Origin: an uncultured Nitrospirota bacterium
GTDB lineage: Bacteria > CG2-30-53-67
Direction: 5' to 3'
DNA length: 51,178 bases
Assembly (NCBI GenBank): GCA_945786985.1
Contig: CALZGC010000046.1
Span: forward strand, 1 to 51,178
The notes below the pieces were generated by a model, which saw nothing but the letters and a program-made list of their open reading frames with translations, did not search any database and was not told where the DNA came from. How positions within the stretch are numbered: position 1 is the first letter of the stretch; each line of letters opens with the position of its first letter. Of the stretch, positions 27,816 through 36,088 are shown piece by piece. The translations under genes were made by a program, and so were the position numbers.

Positions 27816-27990
27816 TGCAGACGACAGAGGACGGACGACAGAAGACAGACGACAGAGGACGGAAGACGGAGCACGGATGACATAAAACAGAAACTGCAAG
27901 AGGCTGAAGGCGGAGGACAGACGACGGCGTGACAGAGGACGGAAAGTACCAGGTGAAAGGTAGAAGGTAGAAGACCGAAGGCAGAGGACA
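27816..27990. repeat. Purine-rich low-complexity tract with GACAGAGGACGGA-type units
   Basis: Imperfect repeats of GACGACAGAGGACGGA, AGAAGACAGACGACAG and GGTAGAAGGTAGAAG fill the spacer between the convergent antiporter and mtaB genes. The same motif recurs at 32250-32280 and 46910-46970. It has no coding character. Confidence 0.75.
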
Positions 27991-27999
27991 GGCAGCGGG

Positions 28000-29307
28000 T
28001 CAGGATTCCCTTTCCAAAAAGATGCGCGAACCGTCGGTCCGCGACACCTTGGCGGCGAAGATTCCGCCCATCGGGGTGGGCGGGTCTGAGATGAATCCTT
28101 CCAGATAATTTTCCGACAGGACCTTCAGCGGCGTGCCCGCAAGCTCCCCATCCGAGATCGGCACTACCCGTAGAACACGCCCCTTCATGCGGCGCACGAA
28201 ATCGCTTTGCAGCCGCCGGCCGATGGCCCGCAGCCGGGCCGCCCGCTCTTTGCGGCGTGCCGGGCTGAGCTGTCCGTCCATGGTCGCAGCCGCCGTGCCG
28301 GGTCTCGCCGAGTAGGGAAACACATGAAAGTGGGTCAGGGGCAGCGCGCGCAACCATTCGCAGCTGTTCTCAAAGGAGCGGTCCGACTCCCCGGGAAGCC
28401 CGGCGATCAGATCGGTTCCGAGGGCCATCCTGTCGCTCAGCTCCCGAAGACGAAAGACCAGCTCCGCAAACTCCTCCCTGGAATAGGGACGCCCCATCTG
28501 CCGCAGGACGGCCGTGTCGCCGCACTGCAGGGGAATGTGCAGATGAGGGCAGATCTTCGCCTCCCCGGTAACGAGGGCTATCAGTTCGTCATCCACTTCC
28601 CTCGGCTCCACGGACGACAGGCGGACGCGCCAGGCACCGGGGATCCGCACGAGCCGGCGAAGCAGACGGGCCAGCCCGTTTGGCTCCCGCCGGTCCATTC
28701 CGTAGGCGCCGAGGTGGATCCCCGAAAGAACGATTTCGGGATACCCTTGATCGACCAGCATTTCCACCTGGCGAACTACCGTATCGGGATCCTCGCTCTT
28801 GAGCGGCCCCCGCCCGAAGGGAACGATACAGTAGGCACAGAAGGCATTGCAGCCGTCCTGCACCTGCACGAAGGCCCGACTCCGTCCGTTGACGCGTCTC
28901 ATCGGCTCCCCGGGACGGACTGCGCTGCGCCGCCCGGCAGGGGCCTCGGCGACGCGCTCCGGATGATCGGAAACAAGGCCGCGCAAGATCCGGCGGGCCT
29001 CCCCCTTCTCCCTGTTCGCCAGGACCCGGGCGACACCGGGAATCGTCCGGACGGCCTCCGGATTGGTCTGCGCGTAGCAGCCGGTCACGACGACCCGGGC
29101 CCCGGGATTTTCCCGCACGAGTCGGCGGATCATCTGACGGCACTGGGTGTCGGTTCGGGCCGTGACTGTGCAGGTGTTCACCAGACAGAGCGCCGCCGAT
29201 TCTCCCGGAGGCGCCTCGGCCAGACCGATCTCCTCCAGAGACTCGGCCAGGCGCATCGAATCGATCTGATTCACCTTGCAGCCGAGGGTCTTGATCGTGT
29301 AATACAT
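28000..29307 (-). CDS. mtaB: tRNA t6A37 methylthiotransferase MtaB
   Basis: 435 aa. Radical SAM enzyme that adds a methylthio group to t6A at position 37 of tRNA, giving ms2t6A. The order is an N-terminal UPF0004 domain (LGCKVNQIDSMRL near 8-20, VNTCTVTARTD, VVTGCYAQ with its three cluster cysteines), the radical SAM core with CNAFCAYC near 153-160, and a C-terminal TRAM domain (about 365-435). The GCKVNQ opening separates MtaB from MiaB (GCQMN) and RimO. It is monocistronic, convergent with the antiporter gene. Confidence 0.95.
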   Translation of the reverse strand: MYYTIKTLGCKVNQIDSMRLAESLEEIGLAEAPPGESAALCLVNTCTVTARTDTQCRQMIRRLVRENPGARVVVTGCYAQTNPEAVRTIPGVARVLANREKGEARRILRGLVSDHPERVAEAPAGRRSAVRPGEPMRRVNGRSRAFVQVQDGCNAFCAYCIVPFGRGPLKSEDPDTVVRQVEMLVDQGYPEIVLSGIHLGAYGMDRREPNGLARLLRRLVRIPGAWRVRLSSVEPREVDDELIALVTGEAKICPHLHIPLQCGDTAVLRQMGRPYSREEFAELVFRLRELSDRMALGTDLIAGLPGESDRSFENSCEWLRALPLTHFHVFPYSARPGTAAATMDGQLSPARRKERAARLRAIGRRLQSDFVRRMKGRVLRVVPISDGELAGTPLKVLSENYLEGFISDPPTPMGGIFAAKVSRTDGSRIFLERES

Positions 29308-29356
29308 TAGATGAGCCTTTACAATGTAACTATTTGATTTTCATCTGATACTAATA

Positions 29357-30091
29357 TCAAGAAATCCGGTTGTCCAGATGAAAGACCTGGCCAGTGACGC
29401 TGCTCGTCCGCACCAGCATCCGGATAAAATCGACCACGTCGCCGGGATCGCAATACCGCTTCAGGCAACTCTGTTCCAGCGCTCGACGCCGGACGGTCTC
29501 AGGGAGTCCCTGGGTCATGTCGGTCTCCATGAAGCCGGGACTGACCCCGTTGACACGGATGTTGTCGCCGCCCCACTCCAGCGCCGCGGCCCGGGTCAAC
29601 CCCGCCAGGCCCGCCTTGGCCGCTGCATAGTTGGCCTGCCCGGCGCTCCCCCGGACCCCGGCGATGGAAAAGATGTTCACCATATGCCCGCCCCCCTGCG
29701 CACGCATGGTCTCGGCCAGACGCCGCATCAGATAAAAGGGGCCCGACAGGTCGACCCCAAGGACCGCATCCCAACTCGCCTCGGTCATGGAAGCGACAGG
29801 CGCATCCAGTATGATCGCCGCGTTGTTGACCAGTACGTGAATCCCGCCCCACTCTTCCAGGACCCGTGCCACCAGCCGATCCGCTTCCTTGGGTACCGAC
29901 AGGTCCGCCGGCACGCAGAGAGTCTCCCCACCGTCGGCCTCGATCTTCTCTGCCGTCGCCGCGGCCGCGTCGGCGCCACTATGGTAGTGCAGGGCGACCC
30001 GGTAGCCTGAGGCAGCGCACCCGAGGGCCACTCTTCGGCCCAGTCCCCCGGAGGCTCCGGTGATCAGGGCCACGTCCCTATAAGCTGTCAT
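29357..30091 (-). CDS. FabG-like short-chain dehydrogenase/reductase in the biotin cluster
   Basis: 244 aa classical SDR. NADP(H) motif TGASGGLGRR near 11-20, NNAAI near 88, the catalytic Ser in IFSIAGVRG near 140 and YAAAKAG near 154-160 (Tyr and Lys), followed by NGVSPGFMETDM. Closest in pattern to 3-oxoacyl-ACP reductases. It lies downstream of bioF, separated by a 186-nt repeat element, so it may or may not be on the bio transcript. A role in making a pimelate precursor is conceivable; BioW needs free pimelate, so the link is only inference. The ribosome site is poor. Confidence 0.85.
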   Translation of the reverse strand: MTAYRDVALITGASGGLGRRVALGCAASGYRVALHYHSGADAAAATAEKIEADGGETLCVPADLSVPKEADRLVARVLEEWGGIHVLVNNAAIILDAPVASMTEASWDAVLGVDLSGPFYLMRRLAETMRAQGGGHMVNIFSIAGVRGSAGQANYAAAKAGLAGLTRAAALEWGGDNIRVNGVSPGFMETDMTQGLPETVRRRALEQSCLKRYCDPGDVVDFIRMLVRTSSVTGQVFHLDNRIS

Positions 30092-30128
30092 GCTGCAGAG
30101 TCCCGAAGGAAAGAAGGGTGCCCGCGTC

Positions 30129-30314
30129 TAGCCCGGACATTGCATGAGTGATCGTCATGAGAGGCCGTAGAGGCGCCACAGGCAAGGCGCAGAAGCTTTT
30201 CTGGCTGAAGACATATTGAAATAAAATATTTCGAAGCCGGAAAATCTTCTGTAACGCCGCATGTGGCAGCCTATCCGGCCTCGTAATAGATTTACTCATG
30301 CAATGTCCGGGCTA
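30129..30314. repeat. Family A palindromic element, best-preserved copy, 186 nt
   Basis: The termini are perfect 21-nt inverted repeats beginning TAGCCCGGACATTGCATGAG (30129-30149 and 30294-30314). The interior is also roughly palindromic: GGCGCCACAGGCAAGGCG pairs with the reverse of CGCCGCATGTGGCAGCC, and TTTTCTGGCTGAA with TTCGAAGCCGGAAAA, around an AT-rich centre near 30220. The whole element would fold into one long hairpin, like a MITE or REPIN. Its right end encodes the last seven codons and the stop of bioF. Confidence 0.85.
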
Positions 30315-31458
30315 ACATCGTCTTCAGGATCGCGCCCACCCGGGCCAACTCGGCCTCCCCGTGGGATGCCATCACCGAAAAACGGATCCGCGCCGTCCCC
30401 TCGGGAACCGTGGGCGGCCGGATGGCCGGAGCGAAGATCCCCCCCGCGAAGAGACGTTCGGCCACCACCAGGGCCGTTGCGACGGGACCGAGGATGAGCG
30501 GCGTAATGGGCGTGTCCCCGGTCATATCGGGGCAACCCGCGGCCCGCAGTTCCGAGACCAGCGTTTGCACATTGACGCCAAGCCGGGTGCGCAGGGAATC
30601 CCCCTCCGGACCCCCGACAATCTCGAGGGCGGCGGCAGAGGCCGCCAACACAGGGGGCGGCAGTGCAGTGGAAAAGATGAAGGGCCTGGCCCGGTTGATC
30701 AGCAGGTCGATGCTGTCGCGGCCCCCGCCCACATAGGCGCCGTAGGAGCCGAAGGCCTTCCCCAGCGTTCCCATCCGGAGGGTCAACCGTTCTTCCACGC
30801 CGCAGCGGGCTGCCGTCCCGCGCCCCCGCTCCCCCAGGACACCGATCCCGTGGGCATCGTCCAGATAAATCTCTGCGCCGTATGTGTCGGCGAGGCCGGC
30901 CAGATCGTCCAGGGGCGCGACATCCCCGTCCATACTGAAGACCCCCTCGGTGACGATCCAGCGCCGACGATATCCAGAATTCACTTTAAGTAGATCTTCC
31001 AAGTGATTGGTATCACGATGATTATAAATCAAAATATCTGCCTTGGATAGGCGGCAGCCATCCACAATGGAGGCATGATTGAGCGAATCGCTCAGGATCA
31101 GGTCTCCGGCATCACAAAGGGCGCCGAGTACGCCCGTGTTGGCGGCATAACCGGAGTTGAACAGGAGCACGGCCTCACAGCCGAGAAAGGCGGCCAGCGA
31201 TTCTTCCAGCCGAGCATGCAGCGGGGAGGAGCCGGAGAGAAGACGGGACGCACCGCTTCCCGTCCCGTAGCGCTGCACAGCCGCACAGGCTGCGTGGCGG
31301 AGCGCCGGATGGCACGCCAGACCGAGATAATCGTTCGAAGCGAGTGACAGCATCTCCCGCCCCCCCACGGTTACCCGGGGCCCGTGCCCCGCCTCCATGG
31401 TGCGCAGTTTTCGGTAAAGCCCTTGCCTCTTCAGCGAATCTAGTTCGTGTTCAAACAT
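30292..31458 (-). CDS. bioF: 8-amino-7-oxononanoate synthase
   Basis: 388 aa. PLP enzyme that condenses pimeloyl-CoA (or -ACP) with alanine in biotin synthesis. Seen: LASNDYLGLACHP near 39-51, GSGASRLLSGSSPLHARLE near 72-90, YLDDAHGIGVLG near 200, and the PLP lysine in TLGKAFGSYGAYVGGG near 236-251. The start overlaps bioW by 8 nt. The last residues LARTLHE and the TAA stop come from the terminus of the family A repeat, so the native C-terminus was probably altered when the element arrived. Confidence 0.96.
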   Translation of the reverse strand: MFEHELDSLKRQGLYRKLRTMEAGHGPRVTVGGREMLSLASNDYLGLACHPALRHAACAAVQRYGTGSGASRLLSGSSPLHARLEESLAAFLGCEAVLLFNSGYAANTGVLGALCDAGDLILSDSLNHASIVDGCRLSKADILIYNHRDTNHLEDLLKVNSGYRRRWIVTEGVFSMDGDVAPLDDLAGLADTYGAEIYLDDAHGIGVLGERGRGTAARCGVEERLTLRMGTLGKAFGSYGAYVGGGRDSIDLLINRARPFIFSTALPPPVLAASAAALEIVGGPEGDSLRTRLGVNVQTLVSELRAAGCPDMTGDTPITPLILGPVATALVVAERLFAGGIFAPAIRPPTVPEGTARIRFSVMASHGEAELARVGAILKTMLARTLHE

Positions 31459-32257
31459 AATGCATCCGGGACACGAGGTACGGGGTTCGCTCCAGCACCT
31501 CGATGACTTCAGAGGGCGGCACGGCCCCGTTCACAAAGATGGCCCGTCCGCCCCGGGGGTCCCCCAGGCCTTTCAGGTTCAGGATACGCACATATCCGAG
31601 ATCCCGGGAGGCCACGTACCCCGTGGTGTATGCGGGGTCGTCCGAGACGCAGAGCTCAGCGATCACGCCCTCGACGGCGGCCGTCTTCGACGCAAGAATC
31701 AGAGCCTCCAGGACACGGGGATGAAAGGCACCGCCTTGCGCAAGGTACTCCTGAACGGCCTCCCGGATCCCTTCGTCCAGATCCATGTGCGTCACCCGGA
31801 CCCCTCGGTTCCGGTCGGGCTCCAGGCGGTCCCCCGTGGCGGCATCGATGATCATGGCGCCCCGCATGTTGCCGCCGTCCGGTGCCGCCCCCCCTCGAAT
31901 CGCCTCTGCGGCATCGCGCACGGCCGCCTCGGCCACACCGAGACCGCCGACCAGTCGGATAGCATCGTGCCACGCGGCTTCGGGTTCCGTTGCTCGCACG
32001 GTTCGTACGGCAAGCAGCCCCGTCCGCTTTATCTGATCGGGTTCGATGGCCTCCACATGGAGGCTCAGATTCTCGAGGCGGGCGCCGCCGCTGTCGATCG
32101 CTCGGCCCAGCATGGCCGAGGCCGCGGCACCGAGCTGTTCGGGCCCCACCATACGCTCCGCACCGCAGAGATGCTCCCCGCCAGCGGACGCATGCATCCG
32201 GACGCTGTAGAGCATCGGGTTTTCGACACGATTTTCCATGGGTGCCCTAGCTGTCAT
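31451..32257 (-). CDS. bioW: 6-carboxyhexanoate-CoA ligase (pimeloyl-CoA synthetase)
   Basis: 268 aa from the ATG at 32255-32257; the ATGs at codons 7 and 15 are alternatives, the last giving the family-like start MLYSVRMHAS. BioW activates pimelate to pimeloyl-CoA, which feeds BioF. Family features are VRMHASAGGEHLCGAERMV near 19-37, GGNMRGAMIIDAATGDRLEPD near 128-148 with RGVRVTHMD, and the C-terminal GGRAIFVNG near 237. Overlaps bioB upstream by 11 nt and bioF downstream by 8 nt. Its presence shows that the organism uses free pimelate rather than the BioC/BioH route. Confidence 0.95.
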   Translation of the reverse strand: MTARAPMENRVENPMLYSVRMHASAGGEHLCGAERMVGPEQLGAAASAMLGRAIDSGGARLENLSLHVEAIEPDQIKRTGLLAVRTVRATEPEAAWHDAIRLVGGLGVAEAAVRDAAEAIRGGAAPDGGNMRGAMIIDAATGDRLEPDRNRGVRVTHMDLDEGIREAVQEYLAQGGAFHPRVLEALILASKTAAVEGVIAELCVSDDPAYTTGYVASRDLGYVRILNLKGLGDPRGGRAIFVNGAVPPSEVIEVLERTPYLVSRMHYV

Positions 32258-33269
32258 CCGTCCTCTGTCGTTCCGTCCTCCGCTCTTTGCGGTCCGGTCC
32301 TTTCCCTAGTTTCAAACCGTGCCTGGAGACCAGATCGCGATCCTTCTCCGGTGATACGCCCTCGGTGGTGAGGTAGTCTCCGGTCAGGAGTCCGTCGATG
32401 CCGGCGTCCAGAAGCTTCCCCTGATCTTCCTGCAGGTGCTCCTGCCGGCCGGCACAGGCGCGGATTTCCGTCGTGGGATTGATCAAACGAAAGATCGCCA
32501 CCGTCGCCAGGATCTCCTCCCGGGCCAACGGGGGTGCATCCTCCGCCAGGGGCGTTCCCGGAATGGGGTGAAGGAAGTTCAAAGGGATCGAGTCGACTTG
32601 CAGGTCTCGCAGGGTCTCCGCCATTTCGATCCGTTGCGCCATGCTCTCCCCCAACCCCAGGATGCCGCCGCAGCAGACCTGCAGGCCGGCCTCTTTGACG
32701 TTCCGGACGGTGCGCTCCCGCACGTCGAAGGCATGGGTGGTGCAAATCGATTCGTAGAAACTCCGGGCCGTCTCAATGTTGTGATGATACCGGGAAAGCC
32801 CCGATTCCCGGAGCTGAATCAACTCCTTCAACTCGAGGGTCCCCAGGGAGGCGCAGGGGCGGACCCGTCCCGCATCCCGCATTTTCTGCAGGGCCCGGCA
32901 GATCTCTTCCAGTTCCGCCGGGGTGGCCCGGCGACCGCTGGTGACGATGCAGAAGAAGGCGGCGCCGTCGTCCGCCGAACTCTCAGCCCCCGCGAGGATC
33001 CGGTCTTCCGAAATGAGGGGATAGGATGGAGCGCCGGTCTCGTAACGCACCGATTGCGAGCAGAACCGGCAGTCCTCGGCACACCGGCCCGACTTGGCAT
33101 TGATGATGGCACAGAGGCTGACTGCATCTCCCCGGAAGCGTTCGCGCACCTTGCGGGCCGCCGCCATCACCTCCGGAAGCGCAGCGGGCGTGGCTTCGGC
33201 CAGCACAAGGGCCTCCTGTGCCGACAGGGATTCTCCTCGGACCGCCCGTTCAAGGATGGCTTCTATCAT
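32247..33269 (-). CDS. bioB: Biotin synthase
   Basis: 340 aa from the ATG at 33267-33269; earlier in-frame codons lie in a repeat element and are not expected to be coding. Radical SAM enzyme that inserts sulfur into dethiobiotin. The cluster motif is GRCAEDCRFCSQS near 62-74; family segments are YHHNIETARSFY, VCCGGILGLGE near 198 and FLHPIPGTPL. Arg and Asn ligands of the [2Fe-2S] cluster lie in the NPTTEIRACAGRQEH region. The final residues (about 15) are encoded by the purine-rich GACAGAGGACGGA repeat. No bioA or bioD is in this window. Confidence 0.96.
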   Translation of the reverse strand: MIEAILERAVRGESLSAQEALVLAEATPAALPEVMAAARKVRERFRGDAVSLCAIINAKSGRCAEDCRFCSQSVRYETGAPSYPLISEDRILAGAESSADDGAAFFCIVTSGRRATPAELEEICRALQKMRDAGRVRPCASLGTLELKELIQLRESGLSRYHHNIETARSFYESICTTHAFDVRERTVRNVKEAGLQVCCGGILGLGESMAQRIEMAETLRDLQVDSIPLNFLHPIPGTPLAEDAPPLAREEILATVAIFRLINPTTEIRACAGRQEHLQEDQGKLLDAGIDGLLTGDYLTTEGVSPEKDRDLVSRHGLKLGKGPDRKERRTERQRTDDS

Positions 33270-33288
33270 AATTAATGACCCGCAGGCG

Positions 33289-33468
33289 AGCCCGGATATT
33301 TCACGAGTATCCTGCTGCAACGGCACATATGCCCATGTTTACTGCGTTGCGCTCCCCCGGCCTCCTCAACGTACTGTCAAGTACGCCTGCGGTGGCCTCG
33401 GTCGCGACGCCTTGTATCCAGTGGCCTCTGCACCGCTTCGCTACGAATCGTCATGCAATATCCGGGCT
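33289..33468. repeat. Family A/B palindromic element, about 180 nt
   Basis: The left end AGCCCGGATATTTCACGAGT and the right end (reverse complement AGCCCGGATATTGCATGACG) are family A termini. The interior differs from the 30129 copy: it carries GCACATATGCCCATGTTTAC and a central CGTACTgtcaAGTACG hairpin, and matches 7730-7830. So one type of terminus flanks at least two interiors. It lies just upstream of bioB in the 339-nt spacer to ubiX, which otherwise shows no gene. Confidence 0.75.
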
Positions 33469-33608
33469 GGATGATGGAGAAGGGGCAGGCCCCTACGATT
33501 CGTGCACGGCTGGAAGTCTAACGTCGCAACGGGCCTCTTGTCAACATAGAATCGCTTCCATGTTAACAGGGCCGGTCGGCGCCGGAAAAGATGCTGGCGG
33601 TCTCAACG

Positions 33609-34229
33609 TTATTGATCCGGCGCCGCTCCCCATCGGCGATAGAGGCTGTGATCCACCTCCATGACGTCGAGGACGCGACCGGTTACGAAATCCACGAGAT
33701 CCGCAACGGTTTTCGGCTGCTGATAGAAGGCGGGAATAGGCGGGAGGATCACCGCCCCAACCCGGGAGAGGGTGAGCATGTTCTCTAGATGGATCGAGGA
33801 CAGGGGGGTCTCCCGGGCGAGCAGGATCAGCGTACGTCGCTGTTTGAGCATGACGTCCGCCGCCCGGCGGATCAGGTTATTCGCGAGCCCGTGGGCCACG
33901 GCCGCCAGGGTCCCCATGGAGCAGGGGGCGATCACCATACCTTCGCAGCGGTACGAACCGCTGGCGGCGGAAGCCCCGAAGTCATTATTATCATAAATAC
34001 AAAGGGTTGAACCGTTCAAGTTAAACTTATTGATTAAGGCTTCTCGGACCGCATCCGCCCCTTCGGGCAGCGAGATTCCCATCTCCTCGCGGAGAACCAG
34101 CCGGCCCGCCGCGGATAGGATGAGATCGACGCCAAAACCACGGGCCAGCAGGACCTCCAGGAGGCGCATCCCGTAGACGGCGCCGCTGGCTCCCGTGACC
34201 CCGAGAACCCACCGTTTCTTCTCCGTCAT
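33609..34229 (-). CDS. ubiX: Flavin prenyltransferase UbiX
   Basis: 206 aa from the ATG at 34227-34229 with a GGGAGG site. The frame also opens at an ATG in the upstream repeat (34277), but that extension is repeat sequence. UbiX makes the prenylated FMN cofactor of UbiD decarboxylases. Seen: VLGVTGASGAVYGMRLLEVL near 8-27 (flavin loop), YRCEGMVIAPCSMGTLAAVAHGLANNLIRRAADVMLK near 100-136, and RETPLSSIHLENM. With the adjacent ubiA it suggests decarboxylation and prenylation steps of quinone synthesis; in anaerobes these often serve menaquinone made by the futalosine route (inference). Confidence 0.94.
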   Translation of the reverse strand: MTEKKRWVLGVTGASGAVYGMRLLEVLLARGFGVDLILSAAGRLVLREEMGISLPEGADAVREALINKFNLNGSTLCIYDNNDFGASAASGSYRCEGMVIAPCSMGTLAAVAHGLANNLIRRAADVMLKQRRTLILLARETPLSSIHLENMLTLSRVGAVILPPIPAFYQQPKTVADLVDFVTGRVLDVMEVDHSLYRRWGAAPDQ

Positions 34230-34249
34230 CTTCCAACCTCCCTGCCGGG

Positions 34250-34288
34250 CAGCCTCGTAATAGATTGACTCATGCAATTTTCGGGCTA
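34250..34288. repeat. Solo terminus of family A repeat
   Basis: GCCTCGTAATAGATTGACTC then ATGCAATTTTCGGGCTA matches the right end of the elements at 20997 and 30314. No left partner is evident, so it appears to be a half element. It lies between the ubiA stop (5 nt away) and the ubiX ribosome site. Confidence 0.65.
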
Positions 34289-34293
34289 CAAGA

Positions 34294-35172
34294 CTACACC
34301 AGCAAATCGATCAGTGTAAAGGCAAATATGGTCACGCTGATGTAACCGTTCATGTTGAAAAAGGCCGTGTCGAGCCGGGAGAGATCGTGCTCACTAATGA
34401 TGGCATGCTCGTAGAGCAACAGCCCGCTGACGATCGCGACACCCGCCAGATAGATGCCTCCCAGATCTCGCAGGAAAGACTCGAGCAGGAGCAGAAGCAG
34501 GGTGGTGACATGCAGTCCCCGGGCCATGTGAAGTGAGCGGCGGACACCCCAATGGCGGGGAATGGAGTGGAGTCCCGCCCGCCGGTCGAAGTCCATATCC
34601 TGGAGGGCGTAGAGAATGTCGAAGCCCGCCACCCAGCAGAGTACGGCCAGGCCGAGAAGGAGCGCGGGCCCCTCAACCACCCCGGTCACCGCCACCCAGG
34701 CACCCACCGGGGCCAGCGCGAGCGCGAGACCGAGTACGAGATGGGAGTAGCGCGTAAAGCGCTTCGTGTAAGAGTATCCCAGAATGATCAGGAGCGCGAG
34801 CGGTGAGAGCGCAAGACACAGGGTGTTGAGCCGGAAGCAGGCCCATTCAAAGAGGAGCACCGAGGCCGCCGTCAGCCAGACCGCCTGTTTGTGGGTGACG
34901 ATTCCCGCCGGCAGTTCCCGGCCGGCCGTGCGCGGATTGTCTGCGTCAATGCGCCGGTCCGCCAGTCGGTTAAACGTCATGGCGGCCGTTCGGGCTCCCA
35001 CCATGGCCACCAGAATCCAGAACAGGGTTGCGACGTCGGGAAGCCCCCTCGCCGCAAGAAGGGCACCCATCAGGGCAAAGGGGAGCGCGAACACCGTATG
35101 GGGAAATTTGATCATACGGAGCAGATGGCCCACCGTCTCTATGAACGGTCTCCTGACAGCGTCTCCCGGCAT
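34294..35172 (-). CDS. ubiA: UbiA family prenyltransferase
   Basis: 292 aa integral membrane protein with about eight hydrophobic segments. The two Mg-diphosphate sites are visible: NRLADRRIDADNPRTAGRE near 67-85 (NxxxDxxxD) and ALQDMDFDRRAGLHSIP near 188-205 (DxxxD). It transfers a polyprenyl chain to an aromatic acid, as in 4-hydroxybenzoate octaprenyltransferase. In a futalosine-pathway organism the same family acts as MqnP on a naphthoate; I cannot decide between these. An AGGAGA site precedes the ATG. Order ubiA-ubiX implies one unit. Confidence 0.93.
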   Translation of the reverse strand: MPGDAVRRPFIETVGHLLRMIKFPHTVFALPFALMGALLAARGLPDVATLFWILVAMVGARTAAMTFNRLADRRIDADNPRTAGRELPAGIVTHKQAVWLTAASVLLFEWACFRLNTLCLALSPLALLIILGYSYTKRFTRYSHLVLGLALALAPVGAWVAVTGVVEGPALLLGLAVLCWVAGFDILYALQDMDFDRRAGLHSIPRHWGVRRSLHMARGLHVTTLLLLLLESFLRDLGGIYLAGVAIVSGLLLYEHAIISEHDLSRLDTAFFNMNGYISVTIFAFTLIDLLV

Positions 35173-35220
35173 GGTCTCCTGGGGGTTGGGATCAAAAGGT
35201 TGGACCGAAGAATGAAATAT

Positions 35221-35336
35221 CCTGAAGTCAGAAAACTCTTTGTTACGCCGGCCGAGTCAGACTATCCGTCTTCGCAGAATGCTACGCCGTGACAAGTCCG
35301 GCCTCGTAATAGATGGACTCCTGCAATATTCGGGCT
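35221..35336. repeat. Family A element, truncated on its left
   Basis: The right end (reverse complement AAGCCCGAATATTGCAGGAG) is a family A terminus. 35268-35306 is identical over 39 nt to 8037-8075. No clear left terminus is seen near 35200. The A of its terminus provides the last base of the TAA stop (35336-35338) of the PilZ gene. Confidence 0.65.
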
Positions 35337-36049
35337 TATGCGCTTGCGAGCTCCCGGCGTGCCAATCGGGCCACGTACCGGTCCAGCCGCTTCTGGTCCT
35401 TCGGCGCCATTTCGGCGAACTCGGCGCCGCAGAGGTAGCGCCAGAGCGGGTATTCGGAAGCGGGCTGCACATATCGGACCACGGCCGAGCCGTTAACCGG
35501 CCCGATTTTGGGCAGGTTGAATTTGAGGCCCGTGAGCACTGCCCCCTTCTCAAAGATCTTATTGGAGGTAAACTTGAGCCCGTTGGAGCCGATGTCGACC
35601 ACCACCGCCTGATCCTGTTCGATATCCAGACGGATCAAATCGGTGGCCCCTGTCTTGCACCGCACCGACTGCAGATCCTGCAGCGCCTCGATCACCGACG
35701 GGTACCCGGCCCGGAATTCTCCCGTCAGCGGATCGGCATCGCAAAGCGGATAGGAGTGGAACCGGTACCAGATATTGCGGCTCGATATGTATTCCACGGC
35801 CAGGGTCCCCTCCTCGTGCAGGACGGGATGGGCGCCGGCCCGCGTCAGCGGACGAATCACGATGCCCGCATCGTCACTGGCGTGACTGACCTGTACGATG
35901 CTGGCATCAAAGGGCTCGGCAACGGCCTCTCCCGAAACCCGGAGGCTGAGCCCGCCGAGGACGACCCAATCAAGGTTCTTCTCGATCTCCTCGACGGCCG
36001 AGATTAACTGAGGAACACGCTTGGTCCTGCGAAACAGATTAAACAGCAT
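35336..36049 (-). CDS. PilZ-domain protein
   Basis: 237 aa. The C-terminal half is PilZ-like: an RLDIEQDQAVVVDIGSNGLKF stretch (D-x-G-S-x-G form of the D/NxSxxG motif) near 142-160, then GAVLTGLKFNLP, a GSAVVRYV strand, and CGAEFAEMAPKDQKRLDRYVARL near 209-231. These domains bind c-di-GMP. The upstream RxxxR is not clear, so binding is uncertain. The N-terminal 100 residues are YcgR-N-like in layout but not recognised. A GAAAGG site precedes the ATG. Its stop is joined to a repeat end. Confidence 0.75.
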   Translation of the reverse strand: MLFNLFRRTKRVPQLISAVEEIEKNLDWVVLGGLSLRVSGEAVAEPFDASIVQVSHASDDAGIVIRPLTRAGAHPVLHEEGTLAVEYISSRNIWYRFHSYPLCDADPLTGEFRAGYPSVIEALQDLQSVRCKTGATDLIRLDIEQDQAVVVDIGSNGLKFTSNKIFEKGAVLTGLKFNLPKIGPVNGSAVVRYVQPASEYPLWRYLCGAEFAEMAPKDQKRLDRYVARLARRELASA

Positions 36050-36088
36050 GGTTACCTTTCTTCTTCGTAACTACTAAGGTCACCTCTC

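Noticed and set aside
33270-33326. N-terminal extension of BioB
   Set aside because: The extension is translated repeat sequence (family A end). BioB homology begins after the ATG at 33267-33269.
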